64,000 bases of DNA from Desulfobulbaceae bacterium (GCA_024637145.1 JAGXFQ010000040.1:1-64000); one strand, 5' to 3'; counted from the first letter of the stretch, positions 45,861 through 54,988 are shown. Notes: generated by a model not told the origin, from the letters alone. Numbers and translations are program-made.

Positions 45861-46592
45861 TTACAGCTCAAAGTCACAGACCATGGGGGCGTGGTCTGAG
45901 AAGTGGACATCCGGGATGTGAAAATTGGAGACTCTGAGCTCGGGGCTGTGGAGGATAAAGTCGAGCTGACGGTGGGGCATTTTGCTGGGATGGGAGGGCC
46001 TGCCCCCCTCATTGGCGCTTTTGAGACCGGTGGCGCCCAGGAAGAGGTTCAGTTCACGAGAGCCCCGGAAGCAGTTGAAGTCGCCGGCCACAATCACCGG
46101 TTTCTGCACCTTTTTGAGGAGACCGTAGAGGTCCTCGAGCTGATGTTGTCGGAGGCGGTACTTGAGGGCCAGATGGACCACAAAAATGGTGACATCGGGC
46201 AACTCTGCCTCAATGACCAGTCGTTTGACCCCCTCCTGAAAATAATGGAAATGGTGGCTGAGAAAGGCCTCCTTACTGATCAGGGCATTGCCCTGTTTTC
46301 GGAGGATAGGGGTTCTGGAGGCCAGGGAACCGTTACCGTATTTAGGCTCCACCAGGTGGGCGTGCTGCATGGCGTCGGCAATGGCAGCGGCCTGGCAGCA
46401 CGCTTTCATCCGGTAGGAGCCGCAGTCCACCTCAACCAGGGCGGTGATATCCGGTTCCTCTGATTTGATGAAGGAGGTGATGGCCTTCATATTGATGGTG
46501 CTGGACTTCAGCATGCCGGCATAGGGTAGCGGCAGGTGAAAGCGGGCGCCGCTGCCGGTGGCATAGCGTATGTTATAAAGAAGGAAGCGCAT
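45861..46592 (-). CDS. Endonuclease/exonuclease/phosphatase-family protein
   Basis: A 243-residue EEP-fold protein, cytoplasmic. Family motifs are FLLYNIRYA, TALVEVD (metal-binding glutamate), VVHLALKYRLRQHQL (histidine), AGDFNCF (D-N) and SDHAPMV (final D-H). The family spans DNases, sphingomyelinases and lipid or inositol phosphatases, so substrate is open. Soluble form and lack of a leader suggest a nucleic-acid or phosphate-ester substrate inside the cell. It is read convergently with the response regulator. Confidence 0.85.
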   Translation of the reverse strand: MRFLLYNIRYATGSGARFHLPLPYAGMLKSSTINMKAITSFIKSEEPDITALVEVDCGSYRMKACCQAAAIADAMQHAHLVEPKYGNGSLASRTPILRKQGNALISKEAFLSHHFHYFQEGVKRLVIEAELPDVTIFVVHLALKYRLRQHQLEDLYGLLKKVQKPVIVAGDFNCFRGSRELNLFLGATGLKSANEGGRPSHPSKMPHRQLDFILHSPELRVSNFHIPDVHFSDHAPMVCDFEL

Positions 46593-46793
46593 TCAGGTAT
46601 TGACTGGGAAAGAGGATGTTGTTGTCTGTAAAAACTATTTATTGTAAATGGTTTTGGCAGGAATGTCACGGTCAGGGCAGGTTGGTTCCTTTCTTTCTGA
46701 ACCAGGGCCCTGGCAAAAAGAGGGTGATCAGGTGAAAAAGTTCAAAAAAAATATTCTTTTGCCGGGCCTTTGCCGCTGCCGGGCCGGCAGGCT

Positions 46794-47900
46794 ATGATGG
46801 CGGCCAATTCCAGGGCGGCGCAGCAGGGCTGGTTGCGGCAGCTTGTCGCTGAACACCGGCAGATCTGCTGGCTCCATCGCCTGGATCTCACCTCCCCGGT
46901 CCTGGAGATTATGGAGGATAGCAGCAAAGCCGGCTCCTGGACGGCCGGTTTTGCCAGTCTGAAAATCGCTGACTGGCTGATCAGGGAGCACAGCTGGGAT
47001 GTGGTCCTGGAGGTCCTCCGGCATGAGATGGCCCATCAATATGTCCATGAGGTGATGGGGCAGGGGCACCAAAGGCCGCACGGCCCGGCCTTTCAAGAGG
47101 CGTGTCGCAAAGTGGGGGTCCATCCCCGGTTTTGCCGGGCCACGGGCACCATTCCCCTTTTCCTCAAGGGTGCGGAGGCCGGGCCGCAGCCCGTGGCCAT
47201 CCTTGCCAAGGTGGAAAAACTCTTCTCCCTGGCCCAAAGCACCAATGAGCATGAAGCCGCCCTGGCCATGGCCAAGGCCAATCTGCTGCTGCGCCGGCAT
47301 AATATCAGCAGGCTTGAGCAACAGATCTCGGCCCGCTACGACTCTCTCATTATCAATGAGGGCCGGCAACAGATCACGGCCGTGCAGCGGGCCATGGCCG
47401 CCATCCTCAAGGATTTTTTCTATGTGCAGGTGGTTATCGGCCGCCAGTTTGACGCCGGCTCAGGGAAGAGCCACCGGGTTATCGAACTCCTGGGGGCGGC
47501 GGAAAATCTGGCAGTGGCCGAATATGTCTATTTTTTCCTCGGCCAGCGGCTGGAGGTCCTGTGGCAGGGGTTCCGGAGGCTGGGCGGGGTGCCGGGCCGG
47601 GAAAAAAGATCCTACCACCTGGGGGTGCTCAAGGGCTTTGAGGCCAGGCTGCGCGGCCAGGAACAACAGGCCATGGCCCACCCGGGCGCCCTGACTAATG
47701 CCCTGATCTGCAGCCAGGACCAGGGCCTTGTCTGCTTTTGCCGCCAGCGCCATCCCCGGCTGAGAAATGTCAGGCATAAAGGGGCAAAGCTCTATTGCGG
47801 CTCCTATGAGGCCGGTGCCGAAGAGGGCCAGAGACTGGTCATCCATAAGGCCGTGGCCTCCCGGGGCCGGAAGCGGGTCGGCCTTTTAGCGGGGAGCTGA
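46794..47900 (+). CDS. SprT-like zinc metalloprotease-fold protein with DUF2786
   Basis: About 368 residues from ATG 46794 (a TTG at 46770 is in frame). The SprT-like domain in the first 115 residues has the HExxH motif in RHEMAHQYVHE and the later third ligand region RPHGPAF. DUF2786 follows with KVEKLFSLAQSTNEHEAALAMAKANLLL and continues to residue 370. SprT-like enzymes include SPRTN, which digests DNA-protein crosslinks; bacterial members are little studied. The DUF2786 partner is common in this combination. A terminator follows. Confidence 0.8.
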   Translation: MMAANSRAAQQGWLRQLVAEHRQICWLHRLDLTSPVLEIMEDSSKAGSWTAGFASLKIADWLIREHSWDVVLEVLRHEMAHQYVHEVMGQGHQRPHGPAFQEACRKVGVHPRFCRATGTIPLFLKGAEAGPQPVAILAKVEKLFSLAQSTNEHEAALAMAKANLLLRRHNISRLEQQISARYDSLIINEGRQQITAVQRAMAAILKDFFYVQVVIGRQFDAGSGKSHRVIELLGAAENLAVAEYVYFFLGQRLEVLWQGFRRLGGVPGREKRSYHLGVLKGFEARLRGQEQQAMAHPGALTNALICSQDQGLVCFCRQRHPRLRNVRHKGAKLYCGSYEAGAEEGQRLVIHKAVASRGRKRVGLLAGS

Positions 47901-47954
47901 ACCGGGTCTCGGCCTTTGGCATAAGTCCCCAACCGGGCAGGCTGGGGAGGTTAT

Positions 47955-47999
47955 AAAAAAAGGCGGCGGCCAAGCTCCTCCTTAACCGCCGCTTTTTTA
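47955..47999 (+). terminator. Terminator after the SprT-like gene
   Basis: GCGGCGG (47963-47969) pairs with CCGCCGC (47986-47992), with A runs before and T runs after, so it could serve both strands. Confidence 0.75.
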
Positions 48000-48033
48000 T
48001 TGTTGTCTCCCGACCGGGAGAGGGTGTTTAGCG

Positions 48034-48432
48034 TCAGGCATTATCATTGACGTCCCGGCTGTTTTTGCCCCAGCGGAAGAGATAATCGTTGACCATGAGC
48101 TGCTCATCCAGGGTCATGGAGTCCCAGGAGCCGTCCTGGGCACAGGGGGGATATTTCTGGCTGAAAACCCGGTTCCAGGCCTTGGCTGTTTTCGACTCCG
48201 CCCACAGAAAGGGAGCCCCCTGGTCATTGTCGCGGAAATGACAGCCCTGGCAGAGGCTTCTGAAGACCTTGCCGCCCTGGCCCCAGGCGCGGCTTTCCCA
48301 TTCCAGGGGGCCGTGGTCCAGGGTGCGGCAGGTCTTGGTGGTCGCGTCATAACGTGTTTCAGGCCGGCCAAAGGCCGGAAGGGCTATCCCCATTACCAGC
48401 AAAATAACCAGCGCACTTGTTGCCTGTTTCAT
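48034..48432 (-). CDS. Exported monoheme cytochrome c-like protein
   Basis: A 132-residue protein with a signal peptide (MKQATSALVILLVMGIALPAFG) and one heme-binding motif C61-Q-G-C64-H65 in FRSLCQGCHFRDND. A methionine in DEQLMVNDYLF near the C-terminus could be the sixth ligand. The rest resembles no well-defined cytochrome class that I can name. The periplasmic role may be electron transfer for a respiratory enzyme. It is divergent from the TetR gene, and the spacer between them carries a repressor-like palindrome, so the cytochrome is likely the TetR target. Confidence 0.75.
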   Translation of the reverse strand: MKQATSALVILLVMGIALPAFGRPETRYDATTKTCRTLDHGPLEWESRAWGQGGKVFRSLCQGCHFRDNDQGAPFLWAESKTAKAWNRVFSQKYPPCAQDGSWDSMTLDEQLMVNDYLFRWGKNSRDVNDNA

Positions 48433-48493
48433 GGCACCTCCTCATAGGGCGCCACCTGAAAGCCTTGCAGCCTGTGGTGGCGGCAAAAATAAA

Positions 48494-48511
48494 TTGTACT
48501 AATCAGTACAA
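48494..48511. promoter_or_regulatory. TetR operator-like palindrome
   Basis: TTGTACT-AATC-AGTACAA is a perfect inverted repeat of 7 bases around a 4-base centre. It lies between the cytochrome (start 48432) and tetR (start 48586). A related, weaker copy is at 48546-48563. Confidence 0.65.
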
Positions 48512-48545
48512 TAAGATAACCTGTCTGGGCCAGGGGTCAAGTTTT

Positions 48546-48563
48546 TTGTAACGATCAGTAATA
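48546..48563. promoter_or_regulatory. Second, degenerate TetR operator
   Basis: TTGTAACGATCAGTAATA matches the palindrome at 48494-48511 in 13 of 18 positions. It lies 22 bases before tetR, so it could mediate autoregulation. Confidence 0.4.
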
Positions 48564-48585
48564 AAAAAGAGGGGCGCAGCACTTC

Positions 48586-49167
48586 ATGGGTAGAATGAGA
48601 CAGTTTGACAAGGATAAGGCCCTGGCCGCGGCCATGTATCTTTTCTGGGCCCGGGGCTACAGCGCCACCTCCATCCAGGATCTGGAGCAGGCCACCGGCC
48701 TCAAGCGCTCCAGTATCTACAACACCTTCGGCAATAAGCGCAGCATCTTTCAAAAATGCCTGGCCCTCTACCGCCTCCAGGTGGAAGAGCTGCTGACGAC
48801 CATTATGGCCGCGGCCCCCACCTGTCGGGAGGCCCTGGCCCGTTGGCTCAGCGCCGTCATCGCCATGCATTTCAGCGAGCAGACCCCGGGGGGCTGCCTG
48901 ATGGTCCTCTCGGTGCTGGAGGGCGGCCAGCACGATGAGCAGACCCGGGAGATGGCGGCGGCCCTCTTTCATCAGGAGCGGGACATGGTCCAGGCCCGCC
49001 TGCAGAGAGGTGTTGCCCAGGGGGAGCTCCCCCCTGATTTTGATTGCCGGGCCGGGGCCGGGGCCATAGCCGCGGCCAGCTCCGGCATCATGGTTCTGGC
49101 CATGGCCAATTACCCGCGAGAGGCCCTGGAGGAGATCAGCCACGCCACCCTGGCCCTGCTCGGCTAG
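48586..49167 (+). CDS. TetR/AcrR-family transcriptional regulator
   Basis: A 193-residue repressor. The N-terminal helix-turn-helix spans residues about 8-55, with the KDKALAAAMYLFWARGYSATS opening and GLKRSSIYNTFGNKRSIFQ recognition helix. The C-terminal ligand-binding half has GGCLMVLSVLEGG. It probably represses the divergent cytochrome gene and itself through the two palindromes in the spacer. Its stop codon TAG (49165-49167) is formed at the edge of the repeat element copy 2, so the original C-terminus may have been longer. Confidence 0.9.
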   Translation: MGRMRQFDKDKALAAAMYLFWARGYSATSIQDLEQATGLKRSSIYNTFGNKRSIFQKCLALYRLQVEELLTTIMAAAPTCREALARWLSAVIAMHFSEQTPGGCLMVLSVLEGGQHDEQTREMAAALFHQERDMVQARLQRGVAQGELPPDFDCRAGAGAIAAASSGIMVLAMANYPREALEEISHATLALLG

Positions 49168-49367
49168 TGCAGTGTATCACTTAAAGTTTCGTATATTTAT
49201 GTAACTCTGTCTTTAACCACAAAGGCATTCTTTTTAATACCCCCTTGAGGGGTATAAAGACACGAAGAGCTTCTTGTTGTTATGTTTTTTCTTTGTGCCT
49301 TCGTGTCTTTGTGGTTCGAATACAATAACGAAATTCTACACGTACATTTAAGTTTTACGGAGTACTA
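49165..49367. mobile_element. MITE-like repeat, copy 2 (203 bp, TA-flanked)
   Basis: This copy has the same TAGTGCAGTGTATCACTTAAA and ...TTTTACGGAGTACTA ends as copy 1 at 27340, and about 90% or more identity by eye over its length. It contains the same CCACAAAGG/CTTTGTGG arms and TACCCCCTTGAGGGGTA palindrome. It is flanked by TA. It is read in the same orientation relative to the plus strand. Its left edge completes the tetR stop codon. Confidence 0.75.
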
Positions 49368-49541
49368 GGATGCAGCAGCGCTTGCTTATGGCTGATGGAC
49401 TCGTAAAAAGTCTATGATGACAGGGCGGAAATCCCCCTTTTTCAGGCCACAATAGAGTATGGTAGCCGGTCTGCAGCAAGAAGGAAGGCCAAGGCGGCTA
49501 GCCCCAGCTTTTTTTTCAACCCTTTTCCGCGGAGTCAGCAT

Positions 49542-49991
49542 ATGACCCTTTCACCGCAGCTTATCTGGTTTCTGCTGGGCGTGGCCTTTCTGGTGGGCGA
49601 GATGGCCCTGCCCGGCTTTATCCTCATCTTTTTTACGGTGGGCTGCTGGATTGCCGCCATCATTACCTGGGGGACAAACATCACTGTCACCGGCCAGGTC
49701 CTCGTCTTTGTGGCCATCTCCCTTGTTTCGCTCTTCAGCCTGCGCAAATATAGCCTCAAGACCTTCAAGGGCTCCATCCGCCATGATGAAGATGATGGCG
49801 GTATGGAGTCGAAAATAGGCAAGACCGCCCAGGTGACCCAGGCCATAACCCCCCATCTACCCGGCGAGATCAAGATGGGAGGTACTTTCTGGCGGGCCGT
49901 GGCTGATGAGGAAATCGCCAAAGAACAGAGTGTCATTATTGTGAGCCAGACCGCAGACGAGGGGCTCACCTTCAAAGTAAAACCCTTATAA
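49542..49991 (+). CDS. nfeD: NfeD-family membrane protein
   Basis: A 149-residue short NfeD. Two or three helices (IWFLLGVAFLVGEMALPG, then VLVFVAISLVSLFSL) precede a C-terminal OB-fold domain (KTAQVTQAI...GGTFWRAVADEEIAKEQ). The family always pairs with stomatin-like proteins and is thought to help organise membrane microdomains or membrane-protease quality control. It is followed by the stomatin gene after 21 bases, an operon. Confidence 0.88.
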   Translation: MTLSPQLIWFLLGVAFLVGEMALPGFILIFFTVGCWIAAIITWGTNITVTGQVLVFVAISLVSLFSLRKYSLKTFKGSIRHDEDDGGMESKIGKTAQVTQAITPHLPGEIKMGGTFWRAVADEEIAKEQSVIIVSQTADEGLTFKVKPL

Positions 49992-50012
49992 AAAGAGGGC
50001 AAAGGAGAAAAA

Positions 50013-50954
50013 ATGGGTGAATCATTAGTCGTGGTCGCTATCATCGCGGCCATTATCATTGTCTTATTGATCAAAACCGCCATTATCGTGCCCCAGCGCT
50101 CCGAGTTTATTGTGGAGCGGGTCGGCAAATACAGCCAGACCCTCAGTGCCGGCTTTCACATCCTGATCCCTTTTCTGGACAAGGTCGCCTACCGCCGCTC
50201 CCTTAAGGAACAGGTGGTGGATATCCCTTCCCAGGACTGTATTACCACCGATAATGTCTCGGTCTCGGTGGATGGTTTACTCTACCTGCAAGTCATGGAC
50301 AGCAAGCGGTCGGCCTATGGCATTGACGACTACCATTTCGCCGCCAGCCAGCTGGCCCAGACCTCCCTGCGTTCGGTGATCGGTAAGATTGAACTTGACC
50401 GCACCTTCGAGGAGCGGGAGCGCCTGAACCAGCAGGTGGTGGCTGCCATTGACGAGGCGGCCCAGAACTGGGGAATCAAGGTGCTCCGTTATGAGATCAA
50501 GGACATTACGCCGCCCAAGAGCGTTATGGAGGCCATGGAAAAACAGATGAAGGCCGAGCGGGAAAAACGGGCCACCATTGCCACCTCGGAAGGAGACAGG
50601 CAGTCGCGCATCAATCGGGCCGAAGGCCTGAAGCGGGAGGCCATTGCCGTCTCCGAGGGTGAAAAACAAAAGAGGATCAATGAGGCCGAGGGCTATGCCC
50701 GGGAGATTGAACTCATTGCCGAGGCCACTGCCGAGGGGATCAGGAAGATTGCCGAGACCCTCACCCTGGACGGCGGTGAAACCGCTGCCAATCTGCGGGT
50801 GGCCGAGAAGTATATCGGAGAATTCGGCAAGCTGGCCAAAGAGACCAATACCATGATCATCCCCGCCAACCTGGGCGATGTCGCCGGCATGGTGGCCACG
50901 GCCATGTCCGTCCTCGGTCAGGGCAAACAGGGGGAGAAACCCCGGCAGCTTTAA
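50013..50954 (+). CDS. Stomatin-like SPFH/band 7 protein
   Basis: A 313-residue paraslipin/QmcA-type protein. One N-terminal helix (VVVAIIAAIIIVLLIKTAI) is followed by the SPFH domain (VPQRSEFIVERVGKYSQTL and RSVIGKIELDRTFEERE). A long charged helix has EKQMKAEREKRATIATSEGD, and the C-terminal helical region continues from there. SPFH proteins form large membrane-bound rings and regulate membrane proteases or lipid domains. The coupled nfeD gene supports this. A terminator follows at 50991. Confidence 0.92.
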   Translation: MGESLVVVAIIAAIIIVLLIKTAIIVPQRSEFIVERVGKYSQTLSAGFHILIPFLDKVAYRRSLKEQVVDIPSQDCITTDNVSVSVDGLLYLQVMDSKRSAYGIDDYHFAASQLAQTSLRSVIGKIELDRTFEERERLNQQVVAAIDEAAQNWGIKVLRYEIKDITPPKSVMEAMEKQMKAEREKRATIATSEGDRQSRINRAEGLKREAIAVSEGEKQKRINEAEGYAREIELIAEATAEGIRKIAETLTLDGGETAANLRVAEKYIGEFGKLAKETNTMIIPANLGDVAGMVATAMSVLGQGKQGEKPRQL

Positions 50955-50990
50955 GTGAGCGGTGGTCAGGGGTCACCGGGTGACCGGCAA

Positions 50991-51021
50991 GGGAGGGGCA
51001 GGGTTGTCGCCTCCCTTTTTT
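50991..51021 (+). terminator. Terminator after the nfeD-stomatin operon
   Basis: GGGAGG (50991) pairs with CCTCCC (51010) and is followed by seven T. A GGTCACCGGGTGACC palindrome lies just before it. Confidence 0.7.
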
Positions 51022-51072
51022 TATCTTTTTTTTGGAAGAACCCTGCGGTCAGCAAGGGCACCAGCAGCTGGT

Positions 51073-51675
51073 TCAGGGCGTGATGGCTGGTTTTTGGCGC
51101 TGCTGCTGGTCTGGCCTGGTCTTATGAAAAAAAACAGGGGCCGTGGCGATGCGGCGATACATGTGTATCTCCTGGCGATGGGGGGCCCAATTAATAAGCA
51201 GATTGGCAATGGCATACCAGAGGGAGACCCAGGCCGCCACATTGAGTCCTTCCGCAAAGACATCGGCAAGGACCGACTCCTGACCGGCATATTGTTGATT
51301 GATCCAGACGGAGAGGGAAAGGATGACCACGCCGATGGCAAAGAGGATCAGGGAGGAGCGGGCCATGTGGGACAAGGTGCGCAACTCAAGATCAACGAGA
51401 TAGAGAAAAAAATTGTGGATACTGGTTTTTACCTGCGAGGTCAGGCCGGGATCCGCGCTGGCGCTGATGTGCAATTGAATGACAAAATCTTTTTTGCCGA
51501 TTTCCCTTGCTGATTCAATGAGGTAGGCCACCAGATTGGGATCAAGCTCTTTTTTCCGGTAGGGCGCATATTTGTCGAGATTATTGTAGAGATCCCCGAT
51601 CTTTTCCGCCGCAATATCGATGATGACCTTTTTGTCTCTGGTGCGGCCGTAACGATTGAGGATATTTTCTTTCAT
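51073..51675 (-). CDS. Two-helix membrane protein of unknown function
   Basis: About 200 residues from ATG 51675, where MKENILNRYGRTRDKK starts; a longer frame up to 51723 lacks support. The N-terminal 100 residues are soluble and charged. Helices SSLILFAIGVVILSLSVWI and VFAEGLNVAAWVSLWYAI follow, and the C-terminus is basic. I do not recognise a family. It may be a periplasmic/cytoplasmic sensor-like or scaffolding protein. It is read leftward from between the DUF1456 gene and the nfeD operon. Confidence 0.6.
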   Translation of the reverse strand: MKENILNRYGRTRDKKVIIDIAAEKIGDLYNNLDKYAPYRKKELDPNLVAYLIESAREIGKKDFVIQLHISASADPGLTSQVKTSIHNFFLYLVDLELRTLSHMARSSLILFAIGVVILSLSVWINQQYAGQESVLADVFAEGLNVAAWVSLWYAIANLLINWAPHRQEIHMYRRIATAPVFFHKTRPDQQQRQKPAITP

Positions 51676-51803
51676 GGTCAGGATGCCGCCTTTTTTCAAG
51701 GAGTGAAGGCAGAGGGCAAGCATAAGCGGGCCACTTCTGTGCCGCCTTCAGGATAGCACGCTGCGGCCGCTGATATCCAGCAAAAGCCATTATCTCTAAA
51801 GGC

Positions 51804-52307
51804 TTAAGGCTGGCCCTGCTTCCACTGGAAGTCCTCTTTGCCGGCCGGCTCAGGGCGATATGTGCATTGCAGGCCCTTGAGGAAATGGCGCAGGACCTGA
51901 TCCTTGCAGTCACGGTAGTGTTTGTGGTCCGGCTTCCGGAAAAAGGCGCTTAATTCGTGCTTGCTCATGGTCATCCGGGCCAGGTCCAGCAGCGCCAGGA
52001 TATCTTCATCCTTCAGCTCCAGGGCGATTTTTAATTTTCTGATGATGATGTTGTTGGTTAACCGCTTTTCGGGGGGGGGGGACGGCCCTTCTTTTTTGCC
52101 TCGTTTATCGGCAATGAGGCCATCAAGGAAGGCGGCCAGTTCCGGGTCGCTGCATTCCTGAGAGTCAGGGGCATCCTCTTTTTTCAGCCAATTGCTGATC
52201 TGGGCCCGGGTTACCGGCTGGCCGGCCAGGGCAAAGAGCGCCATCATTTTGGAATCGTCAAGATCAAAGGTGTAACGCAGACGGCGTAAGATATCGTTAT
52301 TGGTCAC
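51804..52307 (-). CDS. DUF1456 (YehS-like) protein with 11-C tract
   Basis: 167 residues when started at GTG 52307, where the family start VTNNDILRRLRYTFDLDD lies. Two similar repeats of about 60 residues, VTNNDILRRLRYTFDLDD and LTNNIIIRKLKIALELKD, each form a small helical DUF1456 module; the family is conserved and function unknown. The repeats are joined by a linker, GKKEGPSPPPEKR. The linker contains an uninterrupted run of 11 C in the coding strand (G at 52071-52081 on the plus strand), so slippage would frameshift the second repeat. Confidence 0.82.
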   Translation of the reverse strand: MTNNDILRRLRYTFDLDDSKMMALFALAGQPVTRAQISNWLKKEDAPDSQECSDPELAAFLDGLIADKRGKKEGPSPPPEKRLTNNIIIRKLKIALELKDEDILALLDLARMTMSKHELSAFFRKPDHKHYRDCKDQVLRHFLKGLQCTYRPEPAGKEDFQWKQGQP

Positions 52308-52510
52308 GGGTATGTCCGGGGCTGAGCGGCAGCAAAGGTGCGACGAGGTGCGGCCTGGTAATTTGGGGGCTCTTCTTTGGTCTCTTCTGGCCTTAAGGGC
52401 CGCGCCCCCTGCCGGGATGGCAAGCAGGCTTTGCCTCTTCAGGGATACTACTTCCCTGCTCTGGCCGGCGTCAACCTCTATGGGCCGGCAAGAGCAGGGC
52501 GGGCCACGGT

Positions 52511-53713
52511 TCAGGTGGCGGCTTGGGGGGTGCGGCCTCTGGCCTTGATGAGAATGAGGATGGTGAGCACCAGCAGGGTGGAGAAGCCGGCCAGGGTCTG
52601 GTAGACGGCACCAAAGCCCCACCCCGCTTTGACCAGGCCCACCATCTTGACACTGAGCGCCCCCACTCCGAAGGTAAGGATGAACTTGATGCCGTAGGCG
52701 GCGCTCAAGAAGTTGGCCGGAGTGAGGCGGGCCACCAGGGTGTTTTCCAGGGGCTGCATGCCCAGCAGAAAAAAGGCATGGATCATGGCAAAAAAGACCA
52801 GCAGGCTGTTGGTGGTGGCGGCCATGAGCAGGGCCATGGGGATGGTGATCAGGTGAAAGAGGAGGTAGCCGCTGGTGAGCTTGAACCGTTCCCCCATCAC
52901 GCCGCCGGCATATTGACCTGCCATGCCCACGAAATAGATGAGGGAGGTGAAAAGAGTGGCCACCACATTGGCCGAGCCCAGGCCGCCGGTGAGATTGGTC
53001 AGCCCCTGGTAGAGGTCGCCGGTCTGCAGCTCAAGATAGGAGGGCAGGGTGATGGAGGTGGCGCGATAGACAATGCCGCCCAGGGTCATGGCCGCCAGCA
53101 GGAGGAGGAAGGCGGGGAGGGAGTTGGCCGTCTCTTTTTTCTTCTGCGGGGCGGAGGCGGGCGAAGTGGTTTTTATCCGGTGCAGGAGGAGCAGGCCGCT
53201 CAGGTTCATCAACCCCACCACCAGATAGACCATGGCGGCGCCCCACAGGTAGTTGATTGTGCCGGCCAGAAGGGGTGCCGTGGCCAGGCCGAGGTTGCCG
53301 AATATGCCGTTATAGGCCATGCCCCGGCTGGTCTGCGCCACCTCGCGGGCAATCCACCCCAGGCCGGCCGGATGGTAGATCCCGGAAAAAAGACCGATAC
53401 CGGCCAGGGCCAGCCAGAGCTGCTCTGGATTGTTGATCTGCAAGGCGGCCCAGAAGGCGCAGAGACCGGCGCCCACATGGAAAAGGGCGAGCAGACGGCG
53501 GGGCCCGAAACGGTCGGCCGCCAGGCCCCAGGGCAGGGCGGTAAGGCCGAAGAGCAGATACATCCAGAAGGAAAGCGCCAGGGTGACGGTCATGGAGAGC
53601 CCCAGGGACCCAGCCAGGGGCAGGAGCAGGGCTGGAAAAACCAGCATATTAAAATGGCTCATGAAATGACCAAAGCAGGTCACGCCGAGGATGGAGCGTT
53701 CATGGGGATTCAT
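52511..53713 (-). CDS. MFS transporter
   Basis: A 400-residue protein with about 12 transmembrane helices. The N-terminal half begins FGHFMSHFNMLVFPALLLP and includes the MFS loop LAADRFGPRRLL after helix 2. A central cytoplasmic loop (KTTSPASAPQKKKETANS) separates the halves. The substrate is unknown; it is a solute or drug exporter type. The start ATG has GAGGAACC upstream. It is divergent from rlmN. Confidence 0.88.
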   Translation of the reverse strand: MNPHERSILGVTCFGHFMSHFNMLVFPALLLPLAGSLGLSMTVTLALSFWMYLLFGLTALPWGLAADRFGPRRLLALFHVGAGLCAFWAALQINNPEQLWLALAGIGLFSGIYHPAGLGWIAREVAQTSRGMAYNGIFGNLGLATAPLLAGTINYLWGAAMVYLVVGLMNLSGLLLLHRIKTTSPASAPQKKKETANSLPAFLLLLAAMTLGGIVYRATSITLPSYLELQTGDLYQGLTNLTGGLGSANVVATLFTSLIYFVGMAGQYAGGVMGERFKLTSGYLLFHLITIPMALLMAATTNSLLVFFAMIHAFFLLGMQPLENTLVARLTPANFLSAAYGIKFILTFGVGALSVKMVGLVKAGWGFGAVYQTLAGFSTLLVLTILILIKARGRTPQAAT

Positions 53714-53855
53714 GGTTCCTCAGATAACGGCAAACGCCCTGGTTGTCCATGATTTTCTTGATGACCCGGGGGGCGGAACCTGGCATAATAATGGGTCGTT
53801 TCGAGGGGATTCTCAAGGTTTCCCTTAAATATCATCTTGTTCATTGTTGCTGCCC

Positions 53856-54965
53856 ATGATTGTCTCTGCTGCCCCTAAAACAGATCTGAAAAATCTCACC
53901 CTGCCCCAGCTCGCCGATTTTCTGGCCAGCCTGGGTCTCCCTCCGGGTCGGGCCCGGCATGTCATGGCCTGGCTCATGCGGCCCGGCAACCATGATCTCA
54001 GCGCCATGGCAACAGTCAAAAAAGAGATCCGAGATCGCCTCCGGGAACAGGCCCGGATCTCCAGCCTGACGCCGGTCAAGGTGGAGGTCTCTGCCGATAA
54101 TACCCGCAAGTATCTCTTTGTCCTGGAGGATGGCGCCCAGATTGAAAGTGTGCTCATCCCCGAAGGAGAGCGCCACACCCTCTGCCTCTCGTCCCAGGTG
54201 GGCTGTGCCATGGCCTGTGCCTTCTGCCTCACCGGCCGCCTGGGGCTGACACGAAACCTTTTGCCGGCTGAGATTGTCAATCAGGTACTGGCCGTTATCG
54301 AGGATATGGTGGCCAGGGGCATCAGCCGGGGCACCCATCGCGAGTTCATCAATAACCTGGTTTTCATGGGTATGGGCGAGCCCCTGGCCAATTATGACAA
54401 CCTGATCACGGCGCTGACCATCCTTATGGCCGAGGAGGGGTTGGGCCTCACCAGGCGGCGGATCACGGTCTCCACCTGCGGCCTGGTGCCGAGGATTGCC
54501 GATCTGGGTCGGACAGGTCTGGTCAACCTGGCCATTTCCCTCCATGCCGTGGATGATGCGATCCGCAGCCAGCTTATGCCGGTGAACAGAAGCTATGGGG
54601 TGGAGCGGCTGCTGGCCGCCTGTCGCGACTATCCCCTGGCCAAGAAGGGCGTTATTTTGGTTGAGTATATTCTGTTGCGGGATGTTAATGATACGCCGGA
54701 GCAGGCCCGCGCCCTGGCCGCCAGGCTCACCGGCCTTTCCTGCCGGATCAATCTGTTGCCCTATAACGAATGTGCAGAGCTGCCCTATGGCCGCCCCGCT
54801 GAGGAGACGATCCTGGCCTTTCAGAAGGTGCTGCGGGATGCCGGCTACAACACCCTGATCCGCCAGAGCCGGGGCAGCGATATCTCGGCCGCCTGCGGAC
54901 AACTGGCCGGCCGGCATGATCTGGCTGACCAGCGGCTTGCCGCAGAAAGGGTGACCCCAAATTAA
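53856..54965 (+). CDS. rlmN: 23S rRNA (adenine-2503-C2)-methyltransferase RlmN
   Basis: About 369 residues from ATG 53856. The N-terminal DNA/RNA-binding-like domain is followed by the radical-SAM motif C-x3-C-x2-C in VGCAMACAFCLTG. Then come FMGMGEPLANYDN and the STCGLVP segment with one catalytic cysteine, and a C-terminal region LLPYNECAELPYG followed by RGSDISAACGQL with the other. It methylates A2503 of 23S rRNA and A37 of some tRNAs. No ribosome site is obvious. It is followed by rnhA after 23 bases. Confidence 0.95.
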   Translation: MIVSAAPKTDLKNLTLPQLADFLASLGLPPGRARHVMAWLMRPGNHDLSAMATVKKEIRDRLREQARISSLTPVKVEVSADNTRKYLFVLEDGAQIESVLIPEGERHTLCLSSQVGCAMACAFCLTGRLGLTRNLLPAEIVNQVLAVIEDMVARGISRGTHREFINNLVFMGMGEPLANYDNLITALTILMAEEGLGLTRRRITVSTCGLVPRIADLGRTGLVNLAISLHAVDDAIRSQLMPVNRSYGVERLLAACRDYPLAKKGVILVEYILLRDVNDTPEQARALAARLTGLSCRINLLPYNECAELPYGRPAEETILAFQKVLRDAGYNTLIRQSRGSDISAACGQLAGRHDLADQRLAAERVTPN

Positions 54966-54988
54966 GAGACCAGAAGAAGGAGAAACAA

